Source: UBA5066 sp046331465
Lineage (GTDB): Bacteria > Acidobacteriota > Thermoanaerobaculia > UBA5066
Reading direction: 5' to 3'
DNA length: 64,000 nt
Assembly: GCA_046331465.1 (NCBI GenBank)
Contig: JAXLQV010000001.1
Location: 682,001-746,000 of the forward strand
Below the pieces are notes generated by a model. That model did no database searches. It worked only from the letters and a program-made list of their open reading frames with translations, and was not told the origin of the DNA. The first letter of the stretch is position 1, and each line of letters opens with the position of its first letter. Position numbers and translations under genes: made by a program. Positions 1 through 8,103 of the stretch are shown here, piece after piece.

Positions 1-955
1 ACGTCGGGACGACGGCGATCCCGGGAGGGCCGACGGAGTAGCCCGGCTCGCTCATGTCGCTCGCCACGACGACCGTGAAGCCGCCCCGGAGCGCTCCCTT
101 GATGGCGCCGAGGAAGGCGTCGAGCGGGACGTTGACGTACTCCTTCCCGTGCCACCAGTTGTCGGGGACGGCGTACTCCGCCTTCTCCCAGTACGGCTTC
201 TCCATCGTGGAGAGGAAGGCGACGTAGTCGTCGGGGTTCAGGCGGACGACCTTCGCGAGGTACTCCTGCGGCGTCAGCGCCTGCCCGTCGACGACGACCT
301 TCTCCGGCGGGGCGCCGAGGTGGTGGTCGAGGATCGCGCGGACCGTCGAGACGACCTGGGCCTCGTTCCACGCCCCCGCGGCTTTCACGCCGTCGAGGTA
401 CGCCCTGATCTCGGCGTAGACGGTCGACTCGTGGTCGTGGTCCTTCCTCCCCTCCGTCAACCCCGTGTAGGCCTCGGCCGGGACCGCGCCGTGCTCGCGG
501 AGGGCCCGGAGGACGGCCGCCGGCTGCGACCCCTCGCCGTAGACGGACGTCCCGCGCGACCGCACCCACCCCTTCGCCTTCTCGACGTGCTCCCAGTAGA
601 CGGTGTGGAGGGCGGAAAGCCGCAGCTCGCGCTTCGTCGTCCGGTAGACCTCGGACTCGAGGAACGACGTCGTCGAGAAGCACCAGCACATCCCCGAGAG
701 CCCCTGGCAGACGGACGGCTGGTGCCAGGCCTTCGTGAACTCCGACACGGCCTTCGGCGCGTCGACCGCCGAGAAGTCGACCCACATCCTCTTCTTCGGC
801 GCCGTCTCCTCGGGCCTGCGCACCTCGGCCTTGATGGCGTCGTACTTCGCGTCCTTCCGTTCCGCGAAGACGACCGTGTCGCGGCGCTCCTCGGCGGGGA
901 GGGAGAAGGCAGGAAAAGCGGTCGCGGCGACGACGAGGAAGGCGATGGTCCTCAT
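1..955 (-). CDS. Secreted C1 (papain-like) peptidase, C-terminus beyond the window
   Basis: An open frame reads leftwards from an ATG at 955 and leaves the window after 318 codons. The first 20 or so residues (MRTIAFLVVAATAFPAFSLP) look like a signal peptide. Residues 84-95 read QGLSGMCWCFST, the papain-family oxyanion Gln and catalytic Cys (Gln84, Cys90). Downstream segments (VPLDAFLGAIKGAL, then VVVASDMSEPGYS) resemble C1 peptidases of the bleomycin-hydrolase/aminopeptidase C type. The catalytic His and Asn must lie past the edge and cannot be checked. The family hydrolyses peptides with a Cys-His-Asn triad; an envelope or secreted location follows from the leader. The gene is divergent from the membrane-protein gene at 1099. 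Papain-like assignment is firm; the subfamily is less sure. Confidence 0.85.
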   Translation of the reverse strand, partial: MRTIAFLVVAATAFPAFSLPAEERRDTVVFAERKDAKYDAIKAEVRRPEETAPKKRMWVDFSAVDAPKAVSEFTKAWHQPSVCQGLSGMCWCFSTTSFLESEVYRTTKRELRLSALHTVYWEHVEKAKGWVRSRGTSVYGEGSQPAAVLRALREHGAVPAEAYTGLTEGRKDHDHESTVYAEIRAYLDGVKAAGAWNEAQVVSTVRAILDHHLGAPPEKVVVDGQALTPQEYLAKVVRLNPDDYVAFLSTMEKPYWEKAEYAVPDNWWHGKEYVNVPLDAFLGAIKGALRGGFTVVVASDMSEPGYSVGPPGIAVVPT

Positions 956-1098
956 GGGGTCCTCCGGAGGCGAAGTCTGGCGCCACCGGGACCCCTCCGT
1001 CCATCGAAGGGCTCCGAGGCGGTCTCGGCGCGCTTTACTCCGGGCGCCCCGATCGGGGATCCTCCCGCCAAGCCGGAACACCGGAACAGGAGGTCCCG

Positions 1099-1659
1099 AT
1101 GGTCCCGATCACCTCGCTCTGGATCCCGATCCTCGTCTCGGCGGCCCTCGTCTTCGTCGTCAGCTCCGTCATCCACATGCTCCTGCCGATCCACAAGGGG
1201 GACTTCCGGAAGCTCCCGAAGGAGGACGAGGCGCTCGAGGCGATGGGGAGGCTCGGGCTCCCGCCGGGGGACTACATGTTCCCGCAGGCCTCCGCCATGA
1301 GCGACCTGAAGGACCCGGCCTTCCTCGCGAAGATGGCGAAGGGACCGGTCGGGACGATGACGATCGTGCCGAGCGGGCCGCCCGCGATGGGGGCGAGCCT
1401 GGGGCTCTGGTTCGTCTACTGCGCCGTCGTCGGCCTCTTCGCGGCCTACGTCGCCGGGCGCGCCCTCGCCGTCGGGGCGCACTACCTCGCCGTCTTCCGC
1501 TTCGCGGGGGTGACCGCCTTCGTCGGCTACTCGCTCGCGCTCTGGCAGAACACGATCTGGTACAGGCGCTCCGCCCTCACGACGCTGAAGTCGACGGTCG
1601 ACGGCCTCGTCTACGCCCTCTGCACGGCGGGCGTCTTCGGGTGGCTCTGGCCGAGGTAG
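1099..1659 (+). CDS. Small membrane protein of unknown function
   Basis: 186 residues. An AGGAGG ribosome binding site lies just before the ATG. Four hydrophobic segments are visible: residues about 5-28, 100-122, 130-150 and 168-184, with a polar loop of about 70 residues between the first and second that is rich in Pro, Lys and Asp. No enzymatic motif is recognised. It sits alone between a divergent C1 peptidase gene and a convergent STAS gene, so context gives no clear role. The coding call rests on the ribosome binding site, the regular membrane topology and clean codon use. Confidence 0.75.
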   Translation: MVPITSLWIPILVSAALVFVVSSVIHMLLPIHKGDFRKLPKEDEALEAMGRLGLPPGDYMFPQASAMSDLKDPAFLAKMAKGPVGTMTIVPSGPPAMGASLGLWFVYCAVVGLFAAYVAGRALAVGAHYLAVFRFAGVTAFVGYSLALWQNTIWYRRSALTTLKSTVDGLVYALCTAGVFGWLWPR

Positions 1660-1687
1660 CGGGGAGGCCGGCCCGGGGGGCGCGGCG

Positions 1688-2026
1688 TCAGAAGCTCGCG
1701 AGGGCCTCGGCGCGGTCGGCGTGGATCTCGAAGACGGCGGCGAGCGCGGTCAGCTCGAGGAGCTTCATGAGCCTCGGCCCGACGTCGAGGAGCTTCATCC
1801 GCCCCCCCAGGTGTCTCTGGGTCAGCGTGAGCGCCCTTACGAGCGAGCCGAGGCCCGTGGAGTCGACGGTGCGGAGCCGTCCGCAGTCGACCAGGATCCG
1901 CACCTTCCCCGCCTCGAGGATCTCGGTCACCGCCTGACGGAAGAGCGACTCGGGCTCGCCGATGACGAAGTCGCCCTCGAGGGCGATCACGGTCACGTGG
2001 CCTTCGTCGCAGACGTCGAGCTTCAT
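1688..2026 (-). CDS. STAS-domain protein (anti-anti-sigma factor type)
   Basis: 112 residues, the usual size of a stand-alone STAS domain. The central DSTGLGSLVRAL stretch is the signature around the phosphorylatable Ser of SpoIIAA/RsbV-type antagonists; the preceding VRILVDCGRLRTV is the expected beta-strand. Such proteins bind and sequester an anti-sigma kinase when the Ser is not phosphorylated, and are reset by PP2C phosphatases. No anti-sigma kinase lies next to it, although a membrane PP2C phosphatase is encoded at 17289-19715; a link is only a guess. It is divergent from the O-methyltransferase gene at 2113. Confidence 0.88.
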   Translation of the reverse strand: MKLDVCDEGHVTVIALEGDFVIGEPESLFRQAVTEILEAGKVRILVDCGRLRTVDSTGLGSLVRALTLTQRHLGGRMKLLDVGPRLMKLLELTALAAVFEIHADRAEALASF

Positions 2027-2098
2027 CGGATGACCCGCGGAGTCTCCCAGAAGAGGAGCGGGAAATCGAGGGTCTCCCGCGGGGCCTGGAGGGGCCGC

Positions 2099-2104
2099 TA
2101 CACT
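2099..2104 (+). promoter_or_regulatory. Candidate -10 box TACACT, leaderless start
   Basis: TACACT ends eight bases before the ATG at 2113, which would put the transcription start at or one to two bases before the start codon. No Shine-Dalgarno lies in between. The same geometry recurs before several other genes in the window. Confidence 0.5.
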
Positions 2105-2112
2105 CCGCCGCC

Positions 2113-2748
2113 ATGTCGCTCCTCCTCGCCGGCCTCGACGACTACCTGCTGTCGGTCCTCCCGCCCCGCGACGCGCTCCTCGCGCGGATGGAGGAGGACG
2201 CGGCGCGGCGGGGGATCCCGATCGTCGGGCCGGCCGTGGGCCGTCTCCTCTCCCAGCTCGCGCGCCTCGCGGGGGCCCGGCGCGTCTTCGAGCTGGGGAG
2301 CGCGATCGGCTACTCGACGATCTGGCTCGCCCGCGCCGTCGGGGACGGCGGCCGCGTCTTCTACACCGACGCCTCGGAGGAGAACGCCGCCGAGGCCCGC
2401 CGGAACCTCGAGGAAGCGGGCGTCGCGGACCGCGTCACGCTCCTCGTCGGAGACGCCCTGGCCTCGCTCGACGCCACGGACGGCGAGCTCGACCTCGTCT
2501 TCAACGACGTCGACAAGGAGGGGTACCCCGACGTCCTCCGGCGCGCCGTCCCGAGGCTGCGCCCCGGCGGTCTCCTCGTGACCGACAACGTGCTCTGGGA
2601 CGGGGCGCTCCGGCTCCCGGCGTGCGAGGACGACGCCGAGACCGCGGCGATCCGCGAGTTCAACCGGCTCTGCTACGCACACCCCGACCTGGAGGTGACG
2701 ATCGTGCCGCTGCGCGACGGCGTGTCGGTCGCGCGCCGGATCCGCTGA
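2113..2748 (+). CDS. SAM-dependent O-methyltransferase (caffeoyl-CoA OMT-like family)
   Basis: 211 residues, typical for the small bacterial O-methyltransferase family. Residues near 60-70 read RVFELGSAIGYSTIW, the glycine-rich SAM motif I; YTDASEENA follows with the acidic residue that usually holds the SAM ribose, and LVFNDVDKEGYPDVL matches the metal-binding region. LRPGGLLVTDNVLWDGAL is the conserved later block. The family methylates catechol-type hydroxyls with a divalent metal; the substrate here is unknown. It converges on the TPR gene at 2760 with a 12-base gap. The start was chosen because it gives full family length and follows a TACACT box. Confidence 0.88.
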   Translation: MSLLLAGLDDYLLSVLPPRDALLARMEEDAARRGIPIVGPAVGRLLSQLARLAGARRVFELGSAIGYSTIWLARAVGDGGRVFYTDASEENAAEARRNLEEAGVADRVTLLVGDALASLDATDGELDLVFNDVDKEGYPDVLRRAVPRLRPGGLLVTDNVLWDGALRLPACEDDAETAAIREFNRLCYAHPDLEVTIVPLRDGVSVARRIR

Positions 2749-2759
2749 AGGGGCGGGCT

Positions 2760-3308
2760 TCAGCCCCTGGGCCGGGTCTGACCCGGCGGCGGGGCCGCCG
2801 CGTTCTTCTCCTTCATCCGCGAGCGCATCTTCCCGAGGGAGATGTTGAGCGGGTTGTCGCGGTGGAGGAACGGGATCACGGGCGACTTCCTCGAGCCGAT
2901 CTCGGCGCGGAGACGCTTGAGCCCCGGGTGCTTCGAGTCGAGCGCGAGCCCCTTCTCGAGGGCCTCGACCGCCTTGCGGCGGCTCTTCCCGGCCATCCAG
3001 ACGCGCGCCATGTTGTAGTAGGCGTCCGGGTTGTAGTGGTCCTTCTCGACGCCGAGCCAGCAGAACTCGGCGGCCTCCTTGATCCGGCCGCGGTGGAGGG
3101 CGAGGCAGAGGCCGTAGTAGGAGAGGAGCGGGCCCGACTGCCGGTGCTTCTCGCGGCTCAGGTTGCGGTAGGCCTCGGCGAGGAAGATCAGCCCGCGTTC
3201 GTACTGGCCCGCCCGGGCCGCGGTGATTCCGAGCTCGACGAGGTCGTCGATGTTGCCGGTGCGCCACTCGGAAAGGACGGTTTCGGGGGAGAGCGTGTCG
3301 ACGGCCAT
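2760..3308 (-). CDS. TPR-like protein of unknown function
   Basis: 182 residues, no signal peptide. At least two tetratricopeptide-like helical pairs are visible: residues about 22-50 (DLVELGITAARAGQYERGLIF) and about 90-120 (NPDAYYNMARVWMAGKSRRK, continuing AVEALEKGLALDSKHP). A basic tail (SLGKMRSRMKEK) ends the protein. TPRs bind proteins, so a scaffold or adaptor role is the usual inference. The gene lies 35 bases downstream of the chemoreceptor-like gene on the same strand but has its own candidate promoter overlapping that gene's end. Confidence 0.75.
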   Translation of the reverse strand: MAVDTLSPETVLSEWRTGNIDDLVELGITAARAGQYERGLIFLAEAYRNLSREKHRQSGPLLSYYGLCLALHRGRIKEAAEFCWLGVEKDHYNPDAYYNMARVWMAGKSRRKAVEALEKGLALDSKHPGLKRLRAEIGSRKSPVIPFLHRDNPLNISLGKMRSRMKEKNAAAPPPGQTRPRG

Positions 3309-3320
3309 CGCTCCGACGAG

Positions 3321-3347
3321 TGTCTAAAGGTGTCGACGAGGTGTCAA
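3321..3347 (-). promoter_or_regulatory. Candidate promoter for the TPR gene
   Basis: On the minus strand a perfect TTGACA (3347-3342) is followed after 15 bases by TAGACA (3326-3321), 12 bases before the ATG at 3308. The spacer is short of the usual 17, so the call is tentative. The -35 box overlaps the stop codon of the upstream gene. Confidence 0.35.
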
Positions 3348-4498
3348 GCGCTCGTCGTGACGCGGACGACGGCCGCGCGGAGGGCGCCGCCGTCGAGCCG
3401 GAGGGCCTCGATCCGCTCCGCCGCGGCCCGGAGGGCGGCCCGTGCGGCCTCCGCGTCGGCCCGGAGGGAGTTGGCTTCCGAGCCCCGGGCCGCGAGGGCG
3501 GCCCCCGCGGCCTCGAGCCTCCGCGACAGGAACTCGCCGGTCTCGGAGGCGGTCCTCGCGCCCCGGACCGCCTCGGACAGCGAGCGCTCGAGCTGGCCGC
3601 AGAGCCCCTCGAGGGCGCCGAGGCGCTCCGCCGCGCGCGCGCCGCGCTCGGCCGCCGCGGTCGCGGTCCCCGCGGACTCCTCGACGAAGGCGGCGACGCG
3701 GCGGGCGCCGGCGTCGTTCCGCCGGGCGGCCTCGGACAGCTCGCGCGAGAGGCGCCGGGCCTCCTCGAAGAGCCCGCGGAGCTCCGCGGCCGCTTCTTCG
3801 AAGGGCGCTTCCGTCCCTCCCGCGCGGTTCGCGAGGATCGAGATGTTCAGGCCGAGGAGGTTCGCGCGGTCGGCGAGGCCGGAGATGGAGGCGGCGAGGG
3901 GAGCGAGCTCGTCCGCGGTGCGCGAGAGCTGCGCGAGACCGTGCCCCAGGCCGCCGTCGAGGACGGCGACCCGCTCGAGCGAGGCCCGGAGGCTCCGGAC
4001 GTCGTCGGCGAGCCGGGAGCGCTCGTCGGAGAGCCGCTCCGCCGTCGCGAGCGCCCGCTCGGCGCTCCCGTCGGCAGGCGGGAGGGGCGCCACCTCTTCC
4101 GGCTCGGGGACCGGCGCCGCCGGCGGAAGCGGGGTCCGGAGGTGGTTCGCGGCGGCCGCGAGGGCCGGCCCGGAGGCCTCGACGCACTCCGCGAGGCGCT
4201 CGGCCGGGGCGACGAGCGCCGCGGCGAGCCGCTCCACCGCGTCGCCGGGAGTCGTCTCGGGAGGGGGGAGGGGACGATGCGGCTCCGCGGGCGGAACGGC
4301 CGGCTCCTCGTCCTCGCGCCACGGCCGGCCGGGCTCGGGTCCGGAGAGCGGCTCCGCCGACGACCGGACCCTCTCCGGCCGTGCGGCGAGGCGTTCCTCG
4401 AGCCTCCTCAGCCGCGCACGCTCGGTCCGGAGGGCGCTCCAGGTCGAGGCCAGGAGGACGAGAGCGGCCGCGAGAAGGAGGGCGAGGACGAGCTCCAT
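3344..4498 (-). CDS. Membrane-anchored coiled-coil protein with a degenerate chemoreceptor signalling hairpin
   Basis: 384 residues. One N-terminal membrane helix (residues about 2-20), a Pro-rich linker (about 45-85), then a long Ala/Leu/Glu/Arg coiled coil. Residues about 205-230 contain ISGLADRANLLGLNISILAN followed by RAGG, clearly related to the hairpin tip of methyl-accepting chemotaxis proteins (canonical I..IA.QTNLLALNAAIEAARAGE) but with several tip positions changed. There is no periplasmic sensor domain and no HAMP. No che genes are nearby. It may be a cytoplasmic-facing array or scaffold protein derived from a chemoreceptor rather than a working receptor. It is divergent from the methyltransferase gene at 4552. 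The relation to receptors is seen; the role is inferred. Confidence 0.72.
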   Translation of the reverse strand: MELVLALLLAAALVLLASTWSALRTERARLRRLEERLAARPERVRSSAEPLSGPEPGRPWREDEEPAVPPAEPHRPLPPPETTPGDAVERLAAALVAPAERLAECVEASGPALAAAANHLRTPLPPAAPVPEPEEVAPLPPADGSAERALATAERLSDERSRLADDVRSLRASLERVAVLDGGLGHGLAQLSRTADELAPLAASISGLADRANLLGLNISILANRAGGTEAPFEEAAAELRGLFEEARRLSRELSEAARRNDAGARRVAAFVEESAGTATAAAERGARAAERLGALEGLCGQLERSLSEAVRGARTASETGEFLSRRLEAAGAALAARGSEANSLRADAEAARAALRAAAERIEALRLDGGALRAAVVRVTTSA

Positions 4499-4535
4499 CC
4501 GGGTCGAAAGCGTACACCGCGGCGCCGCTCCCGCC

Positions 4536-4541
4536 TAAACT
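4536..4541 (+). promoter_or_regulatory. Candidate -10 box TAAACT
   Basis: TAAACT ends ten bases before the GTG at 4552 with no ribosome binding site between, so the transcript is likely leaderless or nearly so. Confidence 0.42.
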
Positions 4542-4551
4542 CGCGAGCCGC

Positions 4552-5727
4552 GTGACGACGACGCTCGCCCTCCGCCCCGGCCGCGACGACGCCGCCCGAC
4601 GGCGTCACCCGTGGGTCTTCTCGCGGGCCCTCGCGGGGAGCCCGCCCCGCGACGCGGGCGAGGCCGAGCTCCGGTCCGCTTCGGGGGCGTTCCTCGGCCG
4701 CGGCTTCTCTTCGCCGCGCTCCTCCATCGCGGCCCGGCTCTGGCGGTTCGACGAGGCGCCTCTCGACGCGGCCTTCGTGCGCGGCCTCGTGGAGGCCGCG
4801 GCGCGGCTGCGCGAGCGCCTCGTCCCGCCCGACACCGACGGCTGCCGGCTCGTCCACGCCGAGGGGGACGGCCTCCCCGGCCTCGTCGTCGACCGGTACG
4901 CGGACGTCCTCGCCCTCCAGGCGACGACGGCCGGCACCGAGGCGGCGAAGCCCCTCTGGCTGCCCGCGCTCCGCGACCTCTTCCCGCGGGCCTCGATCCT
5001 CCAGCGGAACGACCTCCCGAGCCGTCACGGCGAGGGGCTGCCGCTCGAGGACGAGCTCCTCGCCGGAGATCCTCCGGCGGGGCGCGTCCCGTTCCGCGAG
5101 AGGGGGATGACGTTCCTCGCGGACCTCGCGGGGGGGCAGAAGACGGGGTTCTTCCTCGACCAGCGCGAGAACCGCCACCTCGTCCGCGGCCTCGGGGGGG
5201 GGAAGAGCGTCCTGAACCTCTTCTCCTACTCCGGGGCGTTCGGTGTCGCGGCGCTCGCGGGAGGCGCCTCCCGCGTGACGCACGTCGACGTCTCCGCGCC
5301 GGCCCTCGCCCTCGCGCGGGAGAACCACGCCGCGAACGGGCAGGACCTCTCGCGCGTCGAGACGGTCGCGGCCGACGCCTTCGAGGACCTCCGCGCGCGC
5401 GTGGCCCGCGGCGAGACGTGGGACGTCGTCGTCACCGACCCGCCCGCCTTCGCGAAGAAGACGCTCGACGTCGACCGCGCCTGCCGCGGCTACAAGGACG
5501 TGAACCGCCTCGCGCTGAAGCTCCTCGCGCCGGGCGGGCTCCTCCTCGCCTGCTCCTGCTCCGGTCCCGTCTCCGCGGACCTCTTCCAGAAGGTCCTCTT
5601 CGCCGCGTCGCTCGACGCGGGCGTCCCCGTGCGCCTCCTCGAGCGGCGCGGCGCCGGCCCGGACCACCCGGTCTCGATCGACTGCCCCGAGACCGAGTAC
5701 CTGAAGGCGTTCCTCCTCTCCCGGTGA
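4552..5727 (+). CDS. rlmI: Class I SAM-dependent rRNA methyltransferase, RlmI-like
   Basis: 391 residues from a GTG, close to the 396 of E. coli RlmI. The N-terminus (LRPGRDDAARRRHPWVFSRA) is the start of the PUA domain usual in this family. LAGGQKTGFFLDQRENR, then SVLNLFSYSGAFGVAALAGG (SAM motif I), VTHVDVSAPALALARENHAA and VVVTDPPAFAKK (motif IV) follow in family order. The protein would methylate a cytosine of 23S rRNA; the exact site is not readable from sequence. The open frame continues upstream for hundreds of codons, but homology starts only at this GTG, which also follows a TAAACT box. Its stop overlaps the start of the glycosyltransferase gene (GTGA). Confidence 0.86.
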   Translation: MTTTLALRPGRDDAARRRHPWVFSRALAGSPPRDAGEAELRSASGAFLGRGFSSPRSSIAARLWRFDEAPLDAAFVRGLVEAAARLRERLVPPDTDGCRLVHAEGDGLPGLVVDRYADVLALQATTAGTEAAKPLWLPALRDLFPRASILQRNDLPSRHGEGLPLEDELLAGDPPAGRVPFRERGMTFLADLAGGQKTGFFLDQRENRHLVRGLGGGKSVLNLFSYSGAFGVAALAGGASRVTHVDVSAPALALARENHAANGQDLSRVETVAADAFEDLRARVARGETWDVVVTDPPAFAKKTLDVDRACRGYKDVNRLALKLLAPGGLLLACSCSGPVSADLFQKVLFAASLDAGVPVRLLERRGAGPDHPVSIDCPETEYLKAFLLSR

Positions 5728-6872
5728 CGGACGTCGTCCTGCTCGGCCCGGTCCCGCCCTGGCGGAGCGGCATCGCCGACCAGACGGTGCGGCTCGCACG
5801 CGCCTTGGCGCGGCTCGGCGCGCCTCCGCTCGTCCTCACCTTCTCGCGGATGTACCCGCGAACGCTCTACCCGGGGAAGGCCGACCGGGGCGAGGGGGCC
5901 TTCCCGGCCGACCTCGAGCTCCTCCCGATCCTCGACGGTCTCGACCCTCTCTCGTTCCGGCGCGCCGCCGAGGTTGCGGCGGCGCGGGGCGCGCGCCTCG
6001 CGGCGGCGGCGTTCTGGACTTCGGTCTTCGCGCCGCACCTCGCGCTCTTCCTCTCGTCTCACCGCGCCGAGGCGCCGGGGGCACTGCGGCTCCTCCTCTG
6101 CCACAACCTCGCCGACCACGAGGCCGGCGCCCCCCGGCGCGCCCTCGCCCGGCTCGCGCTCCGGCGGGCCGACGTCCTCGCCGTCCAGAACGCGGAGGAC
6201 CTCGCGACGGCGCGGCGGGAGGTGCCCGAGGCGCGCGCCGTCCTCGTGCCGCACCCATCCGAGCCGGCCGCGACCGTTCCGCGCGAGGAGGCGCGCCGCC
6301 GCCTCGACCTGCCTGCCGGCGCGCCCGTCTTCCTCTTCAGCGGGCTCCTCCGGCCGTACAAGGGCTGGGACGTCCTCCTCGCCGCGTTCGCGGAGGTGCG
6401 CCGGGCGCTCCCCGAGGCGCTCCTCCTCCTCGCCGGCGAGCCGTGGGGCGAGGCGAAGGCGCTCGCGTCGCGCCCGGCGCCGGACGGGGTCCGTCTCTTC
6501 CTCCGCTTCCTGCCGGCCGAGGAGCGGGGGCTCCTCTTCGACGCCTGTGACGCGGTCGTCTGCCCCTACCGGCACGCGACCGGCTCCGGGATCGCGGCGG
6601 ACGCCGTCGCGCACGGGCGGCCCGTCCTCGGGTCGGACGTCCCGGGGCTCGCGGTCGCCGTCGAGGAGGGGGTTTCCGGCCTCCTCGTCCCTCCGGGCGA
6701 CGCGGGTGCCCTCGCCGCCGCGATGCTCCGCTTCGTCCGCGAGGGGCTCGGGCCGCGCCTCGCGTCCGGGGCCGCCGCGGCGGCCGCGCGGCTCTCCCCG
6801 GAGGCGCACGCGAAGGCCGTCCTCGAGGCGGGGGGGATCGTCCCGGGAGGGCGCCCCGGCCCGCCCGGTTAG
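5724..6872 (+). CDS. Glycosyltransferase family 4
   Basis: 382 residues from a GTG that overlaps the preceding stop, giving translational coupling to the rRNA methyltransferase. The N-terminal half begins VLLGPVPPWRSGIADQTVRL, the donor/acceptor loop typical of GT4 enzymes working on membrane glycans. The C-terminal half has FLFSGLLRPYKGWDVLLAAF and, near the end, VAHGRPVLGSDVPGLAVAVE followed by EGVSGLLVPPGDAGAL, the nucleotide-sugar binding region of GT-B retaining enzymes. Sugar and acceptor are unknown; no other glycan synthesis gene is adjacent. Confidence 0.88.
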   Translation: MTDVVLLGPVPPWRSGIADQTVRLARALARLGAPPLVLTFSRMYPRTLYPGKADRGEGAFPADLELLPILDGLDPLSFRRAAEVAAARGARLAAAAFWTSVFAPHLALFLSSHRAEAPGALRLLLCHNLADHEAGAPRRALARLALRRADVLAVQNAEDLATARREVPEARAVLVPHPSEPAATVPREEARRRLDLPAGAPVFLFSGLLRPYKGWDVLLAAFAEVRRALPEALLLLAGEPWGEAKALASRPAPDGVRLFLRFLPAEERGLLFDACDAVVCPYRHATGSGIAADAVAHGRPVLGSDVPGLAVAVEEGVSGLLVPPGDAGALAAAMLRFVREGLGPRLASGAAAAAARLSPEAHAKAVLEAGGIVPGGRPGPPG

Positions 6873-6875
6873 ACT
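6870..6875 (+). promoter_or_regulatory. Candidate -10 box TAGACT
   Basis: TAGACT overlaps the stop of the glycosyltransferase gene (TAG at 6870-6872) and sits 44 bases before the ATG at 6920. It would give the next gene its own promoter and a leader of roughly 38 bases holding the hairpin at 6885-6903. Confidence 0.35.
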
Positions 6876-6884
6876 CCGGCGAAC

Positions 6885-6903
6885 CCGCGCGAGAGTCGCG
6901 CGG
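6885..6903 (+). promoter_or_regulatory. 5' leader hairpin
   Basis: CCGCGCGA (6885-6892) pairs perfectly with TCGCGCGG (6896-6903) around a three-base loop, 16 bases before the ATG at 6920. It belongs to a set of GC-rich hairpins lying directly before ribosome binding sites in this window. Confidence 0.55.
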
Positions 6904-6919
6904 ACGAGGACCAGAGCGC

Positions 6920-7981
<1,062 letters not shown>

Positions 7982-7999
7982 GAACGCTCCTTTCCGGGT

Positions 8000-8016
8000 G
8001 GCTCGCGCGGCGAGCC
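8000..8016 (+). terminator. Hairpin after the polyQ/RG gene
   Basis: GGCTCGC (8000-8006) pairs with GCGAGCC (8010-8016) around a three-base loop, 19 bases past the stop. There is no T run, so termination is only possible. Confidence 0.4.
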
Positions 8017-8070
8017 CGGGCCCATACTTGTCGATAGCCGTTCACCGACCGGTTCTCTGACTGCGTCCGG

Positions 8071-8093
8071 GACGCGGCGCCGGGCGCCGCGTC
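8071..8093 (+). promoter_or_regulatory. 5' leader hairpin
   Basis: GACGCGGCGC (8071-8080) and GCGCCGCGTC (8084-8093) form a perfect ten-pair stem with a three-base loop, ending ten bases before the ATG at 8104. The position suggests an effect on translation initiation or mRNA stability rather than termination. Confidence 0.55.
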
Positions 8094-8103
8094 GGAGGCG
8101 CCC

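Noticed and set aside
1047..1058. Palindrome CCCCGATCGGGG before the 1099 gene as an operator
   Set aside because: A 12-base GC-rich palindrome is expected by chance in this base composition and has no partner copy in the window.
3319..3346. Three spaced GTGTC motifs as a direct-repeat binding site
   Set aside because: The copies are short, unevenly spaced, and overlap a stop codon and a better-supported -35 box.
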